Source: VXMO01 sp965219405 | Lineage (GTDB): Bacteria > Chloroflexota > Dehalococcoidia > UBA6926 | Length of the DNA stretch: 64,000 nt | Reading direction: 5' to 3' | NCBI GenBank assembly: GCA_965219405.1 | Contig: OZ244736.1 | Location: forward strand, 1,736,001-1,800,000 | Part shown: positions 1 to 6,918 of the stretch, piece by piece | How the letters are laid out: every line of letters starts with the position of its first letter | Numbering within the stretch: the first letter of the stretch is position 1 | Position numbers and translations under genes: made by a program | The notes under the pieces: model-generated | Seen by the model: only the letters and a program-made list of their open reading frames with translations | The model's database searches: none | What the model was told of the DNA's origin: nothing

Positions 1-37
1 ACAATACCAGGAGTCTTCGGCACAGCCGACGTGGGGG

Positions 38-1150
38 ATGGATGGCGGGATGAATCGCCGTGAGTTCATCGTCCGTGTGGGAGGCGCCGCGGCGGTTATC
101 ACGGTCGCGGGATCAGTGACGGGAAATCTCATCGGCAATGCGGGCAGCGGCGGGTCAACCATCACGATGCCTGAGGGGATAGATGAGGAGTTAATGGCGG
201 GGGGCGTCACGTCCTTCCCGAATGACGGCGACCTCGTGCTGGCTGTGCCGGGCACACGGGCTGAATACACCGCCGTGGAGGATCATTATCGAGTCTTCAT
301 CCGGACGACTCCCACGGTTATCGACGGAGCGTCGTGGGCGCTGCCCATCGGCGGCCTGGTGGCGAATCCCGTCGAACTGTCGATTGAGGACATCCGGAAC
401 AACTACGAGCCTCGCAGCCAATTCATCACGCTCTCGTGCATCTCAAACCGTGTGGGTGGGCCGCTCATCAGCACGACACAGTGGACGGGCGCGAGCTTCA
501 AGGACATCCTGGCCGATGTTCAGCCGCTGCCCGGGGCGCGGTATGTGAACATCGAGAGCGGGGACGGCTTCCACGAGATTGTGGACCTCGAACTCATTGA
601 CCAGGATGAGCGCATCATGCTGACGTATGCGTGGGATGAGAGGCCGATACCGATTGAGCACGGTTTTCCGCTCCGCATCTGGCTGCCGGACCGCTACGGT
701 ATGAAGCAGCCGAAGTGGATCACGAAGATGACGGTTCAGACGGAGTACACAGAGGGGTATTGGGTATCACGGCGGTGGGACGAGGTTGCACGGGTGCGTG
801 CGACGTCCGTCGTGGACACGATCTCTGATCAGGCGGCATTTGAGCGCGACGGTCAGGCACTGGTTCCGGTGGGCGGCATCGCCTACGCGGGAGTGCGCGG
901 CATCTCACGAGTCGAAGTCAGCGTGGACGGCGGGGCGTGGCAACAGGCGGAGCTTCGCGAGCCGCTTTCGGACACAACGTGGGTGATCTGGCGATACGAT
1001 TGGCCGTTCGAGTCGGGCAATCACAGCATGAGAGTTCGCTGCCGCGAGGCCGATGGCACACCGCAGATCGAGGCGCAAATGGGCAACAGACCCAGTGGCG
1101 CAACGGGCATACACCAGCGGGCGAAGTTCGTGCCGGAGTGGGACATCTAG
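38..1150 (+). CDS. Sulfite oxidase-type molybdopterin oxidoreductase (5' end possibly outside window)
   Basis: Oxidoreductase of the sulfite oxidase / YedY-like molybdopterin family, likely acting outside the cytoplasm. Near the N-terminus a twin-arginine motif (RREF) is followed by a hydrophobic Ala/Gly/Val stretch, as in Tat signals. The middle holds the Mo-cofactor fold, with the conserved cysteine region LSCISN and the motif HGFPLRIWLPDRYGMKQPKW; the last ~100 residues look like the Ig-like dimerisation domain. The reading frame has no stop back to base 2, so the protein may continue upstream, as in homologues where a membrane domain precedes the twin arginine. The start given is the first ATG inside the window. 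Substrate unknown. Confidence 0.85.
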   Translation: MDGGMNRREFIVRVGGAAAVITVAGSVTGNLIGNAGSGGSTITMPEGIDEELMAGGVTSFPNDGDLVLAVPGTRAEYTAVEDHYRVFIRTTPTVIDGASWALPIGGLVANPVELSIEDIRNNYEPRSQFITLSCISNRVGGPLISTTQWTGASFKDILADVQPLPGARYVNIESGDGFHEIVDLELIDQDERIMLTYAWDERPIPIEHGFPLRIWLPDRYGMKQPKWITKMTVQTEYTEGYWVSRRWDEVARVRATSVVDTISDQAAFERDGQALVPVGGIAYAGVRGISRVEVSVDGGAWQQAELREPLSDTTWVIWRYDWPFESGNHSMRVRCREADGTPQIEAQMGNRPSGATGIHQRAKFVPEWDI

Positions 1151-1268
1151 TCGTTTCCTCGTTTGGTCCCGGGTTACCCGTGAAATAATCCGGCACGTGC
1201 GATTCCGAATGCAGCCGGAAGTTGGCAATTTCATTTGCTCGTGAACGGGGTCGCAACTCCCTGTGCCG

Positions 1269-1277
1269 TGCTAGCAT
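1269..1277 (+). promoter_or_regulatory. Candidate extended -10 promoter of the zinc-ribbon gene
   Basis: TG-C-TAGCAT matches an extended -10 (TGnTATAAT) and lies about 24 bases before the ATG at 1301. No good -35 is visible at 16-18 bases. Inferred from sequence only. Confidence 0.3.
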
Positions 1278-1300
1278 CGGTAGGCAACCATTACGAAGGG

Positions 1301-1504
1301 ATGATGCCGATTCAGCAAATGAGTGCCACCGAAGATCAGATCAGCCACGTTGTGCAGGCAATGAGTAGCGCGACAATCTCCTGTCCGGAATGCAAGACCC
1401 GCATCCGCTACGGCGACTATGAATGCCCCCGGTGCGGCAACGACATTGAGGATCAATTGCGCGCATGGGCGGCGTGGATGCTTGAACCAATAAAGAATCC
1501 CTAA
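1301..1504 (+). CDS. Small zinc-ribbon protein
   Basis: Protein of about 67 residues with two knuckles, CPEC and CPRC, separated by 14 residues, the pattern of a single zinc ribbon. A short polar N-terminal part precedes the ribbon and a Trp-rich amphipathic tail (AWAAWMLEPI) follows it. The frame opens at 1235, but the ATG pair at 1301/1304 directly after a purine-rich GAAGGG is the more natural start; an ATG at 1319 is also possible. No catalytic motif; function unknown, perhaps a nucleic-acid or protein-binding module. It is transcribed alone, with an AT-rich inverted repeat just downstream. Confidence 0.6.
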   Translation: MMPIQQMSATEDQISHVVQAMSSATISCPECKTRIRYGDYECPRCGNDIEDQLRAWAAWMLEPIKNP

Positions 1505-1525
1505 GTTACAGAGGGATTCCGTACC

Positions 1526-1559
1526 AATCTATAAATACGAATATGCGTATTTATAGATT
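1526..1559. repeat. Perfect 14-bp AT-rich inverted repeat
   Basis: Arms at 1526-1539 and 1546-1559 (left arm AATCTATAAATACG) are perfectly complementary around the 6-base spacer AATATG. This AT-rich block stands out from the GC-rich surroundings. It could be a weak terminator for the upstream gene, but lacks a T-run after the stem, or a dimeric operator for the membrane protein gene that begins 90 bases later. Confidence 0.7.
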
Positions 1560-1648
1560 TGCTTTCCCGTTGTGCAATAGTGAGATACAGTAAACGGCAA
1601 ATGTTAGCCACACGTTAAGCGGGCTTTTCCCGGGGAGGAAGGATTCAC

Positions 1649-2392
1649 GTGAACAATAACGTTCCACTTTCTATTGCGGCGGTTGCGGCATTGGTGCTTG
1701 CAATCATTGCGGGCGGCGCGGTGTATTTCTCGCAGCAGGGAACCATCAGCGGCCTGGAGGACGACAAGGTAGCGCTTGAGAACGATAAGGAAGGGCTCGA
1801 GGGACAGGTTGGCGAATTGGCGTCCATTACCGCGTTCGGCGGCGGCGTCAATGAGAAGTCGATGCCCACACTGACCGGCGACGTTTCCCACGTCATGGAC
1901 GAGGTCTTCTCATTCAGCACGGAATACGCAATGTGCCGCGTGGACACCAACTTCACGGACTTCGTGATGCCGACGAACGCGTTGGGTGAACTCCCGATTG
2001 ATGCCCACACGTTCTACATGGCCATGGCGTCCAATAGCGTCGATAGCTATGAAATCACCACCAACGCCGATGGCTCAACACAGATAGTTCTTCAAGGGAT
2101 GCTGGATTGTTTCACGGAAGTCGACCTCACCGAGAATGCGCTGGTGCCCGACGAGTTCAAGGCGGTCCACGGCAGCCGAATGGCCGGTGAGCCTGCCGGC
2201 TATCGCGTGACGGCCGTTGACGGCGGCATGGGCGGTGGAGGCGCCGGTGACAGCTTTGAGTTCACAACGTTCTTCGATCCAAATACAGCGCCCTTCAACC
2301 ACGCTGTGTTCGGGCCGGAATTCACGTTCACCGGCACAATGGTGGCCGGTGAGATCACCATCAAGGACATCGAGGTCGGCAGCATGGAGTAG
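1649..2392 (+). CDS. Unknown membrane-anchored extracytoplasmic protein
   Basis: A 247-residue protein I do not recognise. It starts with GTG 5 bases after a strong ribosome site (GGGGAGGAAGGA, 1632-1643). Residues 8-27 form one hydrophobic segment, likely a signal anchor, followed by a short coiled-coil stretch (about 32-58) rich in Glu, Asp and Leu. The rest looks like a beta-rich extracellular domain with a Gly-rich linker (GGMGGGGAG) near residue 193. It has two cysteines, in AMCRVD and LDCFTE, which could form a disulfide. It stands alone and ends at a strong hairpin. No function can be assigned. Confidence 0.75.
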   Translation: MNNNVPLSIAAVAALVLAIIAGGAVYFSQQGTISGLEDDKVALENDKEGLEGQVGELASITAFGGGVNEKSMPTLTGDVSHVMDEVFSFSTEYAMCRVDTNFTDFVMPTNALGELPIDAHTFYMAMASNSVDSYEITTNADGSTQIVLQGMLDCFTEVDLTENALVPDEFKAVHGSRMAGEPAGYRVTAVDGGMGGGGAGDSFEFTTFFDPNTAPFNHAVFGPEFTFTGTMVAGEITIKDIEVGSME

Positions 2393-2420
2393 TTGCGCCA
2401 CGCGATCCACTTCGCAGATA

Positions 2421-2452
2421 ACAGAGGGGCGGCCGCATGGCCGCCCCTCTGT
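2421..2452. terminator. Strong GC-rich hairpin between convergent genes
   Basis: Perfect 14-bp stem (2421-2434 with 2439-2452) around the 4-base loop GCAT. It lies between the end of the membrane-anchored protein gene and the end of miaB on the opposite strand, the right place for a bidirectional terminator. There is no T-run on the plus side. Confidence 0.75.
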
Positions 2453-2477
2453 CTGTGCCTTGGATAATGGTTGGGGG

Positions 2478-3815
2478 TTAGGCGGGCATCAACTCAATTT
2501 CGCGCGATGGCGCGCCGACCGTATCGGCTGCGTCTTTGCCCGGGAGGACTGCAGTCAAGGACCACGGGCCGGCGCGCACGATGTCAACGTCAACTACGTG
2601 CCCTTCAAGGTTGGCTTCAGACCCCTGCACGTGAACGATCTTGTTCGTCCGTGTCCGTCCCGTCCACGCATCCTTCACACGCCGCTCGATAAGAATCTCC
2701 TGCCGCGTTCCGGCAAGAGGCGCGTTCAGATCCGTGGCAATGCGTTCCTGAAGTTCTTCAACGGCTTTGCGCCGCTGAATCTTCACCGCCGGTGGGACAT
2801 CATCCACAAGTTTGCGATCCGCGATGGTGCCAGGGCGCGTCGAGTACGGCGCGACATGCACGATGTCAAACTTCACCTGCTCCAGCACATCCATCGTCTG
2901 CTGGAACTCCTCGTCCGTCTCGCCGCAGAAACCGACGATCACGTCCGTGCTGATGGCCACGCCCGGGATCGTCTCACGGGCGCGCTCAATAAGTTCCATG
3001 TATTGGGCGATGGTGTATGGCCGACGCATTCGCTCCAGGACCTCGTCCGAGCCGGCCTGGAACGGCAGATTCAAATGCTCGCATGCCTTTGGGAGCTCCG
3101 CGACGGCATCGAGGATTCGTTGCGTCATGTCACGCGGGTGGGACGTCAGGAACCGGATACGCTCCAGCCCATCCACCGGATGGATAGCGCGGAGTAGATC
3201 GGCAAGGTCAGGCTTGTCCGGCAGGTCATGACCGTAGCGGTCGACGATCTGGCCGAGAAGAGTGATCTCCTTTGCGCCCCGCGCCGCCAGCATCTCAGCC
3301 TCCCTGGCCAATTCATCAACGGGGCGGCTGGTCTCCCTGCCGCGCCGGTACGGCACGATGCAGTAGGTACAGAACTCGTCACAGCCCTGGATGACGGGTA
3401 CGAAGGTGCTCACGGTGGGGCGCGACGGAACGAGGAAGGCCTGATCCGTGTCACAGGAGAGGCCCTGCCGGTCTGCCGCAAACTCGACGAGCGCGGTGAA
3501 ATCCTGCGGGCGCAGGAAGAAATCGACATGGGGGAATCTCTCGCGCAGCGCGTCGGTCCGTGGGCCGACCATGCAGCCCATCAGGGCAATGGTCGCGTCC
3601 GGGTTCTTTTTCTTGTACGACTTGAGGGAATCCAGTCTGCCGACGACCTTGTCCTCAGCCCCCTGCCGCACGACGCAGCTATTCAGGACGACGATATCAG
3701 CATCTTCCGCTTTGTCCACGGACTCGTAGCCCAATTGATCAAGGTTGAGGCCGAGACGCTCGGAGTCGGCCACGTTCATCTGACAACCGACCGTCCACAG
3801 GTGATAACGCGCCAT
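2478..3815 (-). CDS. miaB: tRNA-2-methylthio-N6-dimethylallyladenosine synthase MiaB
   Basis: Radical-SAM methylthiotransferase that adds the 2-methylthio group to i6A at position 37 of tRNAs reading UNN codons. About 445 residues, normal for the family. The N-terminal UPF0004 domain carries the three auxiliary-cluster cysteines (C11 in GCQMN, C47 in NSCVV, C81 in MGCMV). The radical-SAM motif CDEFCTYC gives C145, C149 and C152, and a C-terminal TRAM domain follows. GCQMN favours MiaB over RimO or MtaB. An ATG six bases further upstream abuts GAGGG directly; the ATG at 3815 has better spacing and was chosen. A tRNA-Ser gene lies immediately upstream on the same strand. Confidence 0.95.
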   Translation of the reverse strand: MARYHLWTVGCQMNVADSERLGLNLDQLGYESVDKAEDADIVVLNSCVVRQGAEDKVVGRLDSLKSYKKKNPDATIALMGCMVGPRTDALRERFPHVDFFLRPQDFTALVEFAADRQGLSCDTDQAFLVPSRPTVSTFVPVIQGCDEFCTYCIVPYRRGRETSRPVDELAREAEMLAARGAKEITLLGQIVDRYGHDLPDKPDLADLLRAIHPVDGLERIRFLTSHPRDMTQRILDAVAELPKACEHLNLPFQAGSDEVLERMRRPYTIAQYMELIERARETIPGVAISTDVIVGFCGETDEEFQQTMDVLEQVKFDIVHVAPYSTRPGTIADRKLVDDVPPAVKIQRRKAVEELQERIATDLNAPLAGTRQEILIERRVKDAWTGRTRTNKIVHVQGSEANLEGHVVDVDIVRAGPWSLTAVLPGKDAADTVGAPSREIELMPA

Positions 3816-3871
3816 TCCCATCCCTCATCGTCCCCGGTCTTATTGCCCCTGCGTGGGCGGATCATATGCAA

Positions 3872-3965
3872 TGGCGGAGGGAATGGGATTCGAACCCATG
3901 TGTCCCGATTAAAGGACAAACCGCTTAGCAGGCGGCCGCACTAGACCTGGCTATGCGATCCCTCC
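3872..3965 (-). tRNA. tRNA-Ser (anticodon GCU)
   Basis: Cloverleaf on the minus strand: acceptor GGAGGGA pairs with TCCCTCC, discriminator G, and CCA is encoded (3872-3874). The anticodon stem CCGC/GCGG encloses loop CTGCTAA, giving GCU for AGC/AGU serine codons. A long variable arm (TGTCC...GGGACA) and the TTCGAAT T-loop fit class II tRNA-Ser. Confidence 0.95.
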
Positions 3966-4076
3966 GCGAAATGCCGTGCTATGAGGCCGTTAACCTCGTT
4001 TACACTGCGCTCACCATGATACAACGGTTGCAGGAAAGGCCAAGGATTCAGCCGGAATGATGCGCACGAACTTGAA

Positions 4077-4586
4077 ATGACTGGCAACAATGAGAATGAA
4101 CTGAGCCGCCGCGCATTTCTCACCATGTCGTGGGGGCGGGAAGACCCAGACACGCCAACAGAGCCGTCGCGCCCCGCGACCACTGGCAATCTCGTCCTGC
4201 TTGGCAGTATCGAGGGCCTGCATGATTTGGAAGTCGGCTCGGTTGTCGTATCGCCGCGCCGTGCCGACATCCACGCGATCCGAACTGCGACGGGCATTCT
4301 CGCACTGAGCACTCGCTGCCCGAACGATGGCGCGCTCGTTGCGTGGAGGGGGGACGAACGATCCGAGGACACGTTGGCTCCGATTGGCCGCTTCTACTGT
4401 TCGCGGGACGCCTCGATATTCAACCGGCTCGGCGAGTTGGTCACGGGCGCAGCGGACGGCCCCCTGCCCGCCCTCGTGATTGCCGAGCGCACTGGGAGCC
4501 TGTGGGCGGACGAAGCGAAACCGGAGGCACCGGAGAACGAGGAGCGGTTACGCCGGGAGTTTCCGCTATCTCGGTCTCAAGGATAA
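4077..4586 (+). CDS. Rieske-like domain protein lacking both histidine cluster ligands
   Basis: A 169-residue protein whose central part follows a Rieske [2Fe-2S] domain: the lead-in VGSVVVS...DIHAI...GILALSTRCPNDG, then GRFYCSRDASIF and GELVTGAADGPLPAL. Canonical domains have CxHxG and CxxHxS; here the cysteines are kept (C81, C108) but the histidines are replaced by Asn83 and Asp111. A normal Rieske cluster is therefore unlikely; an altered cluster, another metal, or a structural role is possible. The N-terminus contains SRRAFL, recalling a twin-arginine motif, but no hydrophobic stretch follows, so it is probably cytoplasmic or a decayed export signal. Start chosen as the only ATG; its ribosome site is weak. 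Confidence 0.7.
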   Translation: MTGNNENELSRRAFLTMSWGREDPDTPTEPSRPATTGNLVLLGSIEGLHDLEVGSVVVSPRRADIHAIRTATGILALSTRCPNDGALVAWRGDERSEDTLAPIGRFYCSRDASIFNRLGELVTGAADGPLPALVIAERTGSLWADEAKPEAPENEERLRREFPLSRSQG

Positions 4587-4589
4587 AAG

Positions 4590-5438
4590 CTACTGATCGG
4601 CCGGATCAAGCAGAACGTAACGCTGACGGCGGCGTAGGCGCGAGAATGCGCGCCGCGGGTCAAGGGCAAGCAGGGCCGCGTACTTGCGCAACTCCTCCAT
4701 CCTTTGCGGGTCGCCCGTCCGTCGCCACACGTTATAGCTGTCCAGCATGAGATCTGTCACGCGCTGCACGTCGACGCCATGGATGAATGTCTGCGCGACC
4801 TCCGAGAGGACCTCCGCGTAGATATCAAAGTTGTTGGAGAGGCGGCTCAGCACACGATCCTGGCCCGTCCAACGCGCCAGCTCATGTTCAGACGCGAGCG
4901 CGTAATGGCTCCGCCCCAGCCGCGTGTAGTAACTGATATCGAGCTTGGGAACGACCTGCATTGCGGGGTTGCGTCGCCGTCGCCACCTGCTGCGGCGTCC
5001 GGTCAGGCTGGCGGGAAAGATACCGATCAGGAACAGGGTGCTGTCCGCGATATTGCGGTTGGCCTCAAAGAGATTCTGCGCCTCCCGAGTTGCGCCATGC
5101 TCCGCCTCTTCCATGAGGCTTTCCAGCAAGTTGCCGAAGTGGGCGGCGAGGTCAGGAATCGGAAAGATCTCCCTCATCCGCACGTGGCGGGCGAGCAGCC
5201 CGCCAAGGTAGTCGAGCGTGGCGATGCTGGTGCTATGGCGGTCTATGTAGAGCGACTTAAGAAGGAATAGGTCGAAGAGGCTTTGCAGCTCGATGCGCTT
5301 GAGCTGGGTGATGTCCGCGTAGAAGCCGTCGAGAAGGGTATCCACCTCGCGAGCGAAAGCACGGTCAACGATATTCCGCCCTTCATGCGCCGATGCCGTT
5401 TCTTTGAGAGCCTGTACGGCAGTCTCTACGTCCGCCAT
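4590..5438 (-). CDS. Conserved hypothetical alpha-helical protein
   Basis: A 282-residue protein I do not recognise. It starts at ATG after a strong ribosome site (GGGGGGAGG). It reads as mostly helical and charged, with one apolar stretch near residues 130-148 (STLFLIGIFPASL) followed at once by the very basic GRRSRWRRRRN, which might be a peripheral membrane or nucleic-acid contact. The C-terminus is also Arg-rich (RAFSRLRRRQRY). No catalytic motif is visible. It lies 46 bases downstream of the MBL-fold hydrolase on the same strand, so the two may be cotranscribed. Confidence 0.65.
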   Translation of the reverse strand: MADVETAVQALKETASAHEGRNIVDRAFAREVDTLLDGFYADITQLKRIELQSLFDLFLLKSLYIDRHSTSIATLDYLGGLLARHVRMREIFPIPDLAAHFGNLLESLMEEAEHGATREAQNLFEANRNIADSTLFLIGIFPASLTGRRSRWRRRRNPAMQVVPKLDISYYTRLGRSHYALASEHELARWTGQDRVLSRLSNNFDIYAEVLSEVAQTFIHGVDVQRVTDLMLDSYNVWRRTGDPQRMEELRKYAALLALDPRRAFSRLRRRQRYVLLDPADQ

Positions 5439-5484
5439 GTCCTCCCCCCGCGCTCACTCAAACAAGTTACGTCGTTGCCACCAT

Positions 5485-6633
5485 CTACGACTGTGACTGC
5501 CACTTGACGAGGGGTGACTCCTCATCACGGATACGCCGTGTCGTTCCCTTACGGCTCAGGTGCTCCAGGTGCGAAAGGGTCTCACCGACGGCCGCCCGGC
5601 GCAGGAACTCATCCATCTCTTCCCAAGAGCCAACATCCCACGGCACACCTGCCGCGACCTCGTAGGCTGTGCGCGGCGGACCGTCTACTGCCTTGAGGAC
5701 GGCATCCAGGCGGGCGTCATGGTGTTCATGCAGTTCTGCCACGCGGCCCTTTAGGTCAGTGAAGTGGTGTTCGTGGGCAGGAAGAACGAGATCAACGTCC
5801 AGCGCGCCGACCTTTGCGACGGATTCGAGGTAATCCCCCAGAGGATCCCCATCCGATGTCATCCGCACGGAGACGTTGGAGGTGATGATGGGCAGGATGT
5901 GGTCGCCGGTAAAGACCATGCGGGCTTCCTCGTCCACCCAGCAGAGATGGCCCGGCGTGTGCCCGGGCGTCCAGAACGCGCGCAGGTTGTGGTTGCCGGT
6001 CTTGTAGATTTCGGAGCCGTCAAGCAGCAGATCAGGCGGTTCAAACTCGCGGAAGAGGGCCCATCGGCGCGCCTCGCGCTCTTCTCCTGCGCCACGTTCG
6101 GCGGAATCGCCGTGAGACGGGATGCCTTCCGGGTGCTCCTGGCGCCGCTCTTCTTCCTGGATAGCGCGGCGGCCGCGGCGGCCTCCAAACATTTCTCCCT
6201 GAAGTTCTTCCTCCGGCACTCCGTGTCGGCGATACCACTCCTTCATGCGGTCGCTGCCGTCGGTGCGGGCCGCTTTAGGGTCACGCTTGAGAGATTCCAT
6301 GGCCTCGCGGAACGGGCTCTGTTCCCAGTCGATGCGGTGCATGGCCGTGCGAGCGCCGGTGAGTTTCTTGGCGTCAATAGCGAGGCCATAGTGATCCGGG
6401 TGGTTGTGCGTGATGAGGATGAAATCGATCTGACCGGGCTTGATTCCCAACTGCCCAGCCAGCTGATCCTCGAGAGCCTCTATACCCTCCTCGGAGCGGA
6501 GGCCGGTGTCAATGAGGATAGGTTTATCAGGGCCGGTGACGAGATACGGGAGGGTGTAGCCGAGTGGATTCTCCGGCATCGGAATGCGCATCTGGAAGAT
6601 GCCGGGGGCCACTTCATTGACGGATTCAGACAT
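5485..6633 (-). CDS. MBL-fold metallo-hydrolase with C-terminal winged helix
   Basis: Metallo-beta-lactamase-fold hydrolase, 382 residues. Zinc-binding motifs are THNHPDH near residue 76, GHTPGH, TGDH and a terminal PAHEH. After the last ligand comes a helical winged-helix-like C-terminal domain as in LACTB2-like and related hydrolases. A strongly charged insertion of about 45 residues (roughly 145-190, with GRRGRR, EEERRQ and EEREARRW) sits between the first and second halves of the fold and is not part of the usual core. The start ATG is preceded by GAGGT. Substrate is unknown; thioester or nuclease-type activities are both seen in this superfamily. Confidence 0.85.
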   Translation of the reverse strand: MSESVNEVAPGIFQMRIPMPENPLGYTLPYLVTGPDKPILIDTGLRSEEGIEALEDQLAGQLGIKPGQIDFILITHNHPDHYGLAIDAKKLTGARTAMHRIDWEQSPFREAMESLKRDPKAARTDGSDRMKEWYRRHGVPEEELQGEMFGGRRGRRAIQEEERRQEHPEGIPSHGDSAERGAGEEREARRWALFREFEPPDLLLDGSEIYKTGNHNLRAFWTPGHTPGHLCWVDEEARMVFTGDHILPIITSNVSVRMTSDGDPLGDYLESVAKVGALDVDLVLPAHEHHFTDLKGRVAELHEHHDARLDAVLKAVDGPPRTAYEVAAGVPWDVGSWEEMDEFLRRAAVGETLSHLEHLSRKGTTRRIRDEESPLVKWQSQS

Positions 6634-6685
6634 TTCGCAAGTACCTCTTGTGCGCTTCCGCGCATCTCATATCATGTTGCCGCCG

Positions 6686-6694
6686 ATTATATCA
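6686..6694 (-). promoter_or_regulatory. Extended -10 promoter of the MBL-fold gene
   Basis: On the minus strand TGATATAAT is a perfect match to the extended -10 TGnTATAAT, about 50 bases upstream of the MBL-fold hydrolase start. No recognisable -35, as is common with extended -10 elements. Confidence 0.55.
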
Positions 6695-6775
6695 GCCGCG
6701 CGTCTACATGCCCTATGAGGAATTCCCTTCAACATTCCATAATCTCCGCTGTTCTGCCCCGTTCCGCCCAAACGT

Positions 6776-6805
6776 TTGTTATACTCAAATGCGTTGCGTC
6801 ATAAT
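6776..6805 (+). promoter_or_regulatory. Candidate promoter(s) of the korAB operon
   Basis: Two overlapping possibilities: an extended -10 TGTTATACT at 6777-6785, or -35 TTGTTA (6776-6781) with an 18-base spacer to -10 CATAAT (6800-6805). Either would give a leader of about 105-125 bases before korA. Confidence 0.4.
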
Positions 6806-6918
6806 GCACGGGGCAGGTTTATGGCGGACGCTTAGCGGGGGCTCGGTAACCATAGCCTTTCAAGCAATCGTCATGCACTGCTGACCTGCTGAAAATTGAA
6901 GCCGCAAGGGGGAATTTA

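Noticed and set aside
2217..3197. A 326-codon plus-strand frame covering the end of the membrane-anchored protein and part of miaB
   Set aside because: It crosses a strong terminator hairpin and two real genes in other frames; no motif.
5764..6804. A 346-codon open frame on the plus strand opposite the MBL-fold gene
   Set aside because: The minus-strand frame has all metal motifs and a ribosome site; the plus frame has no recognisable features.
6634..6918. Riboswitch upstream of korA
   Set aside because: The leader is long enough, but no recognisable thiamine or cobalamin box or strong conserved stem was seen.
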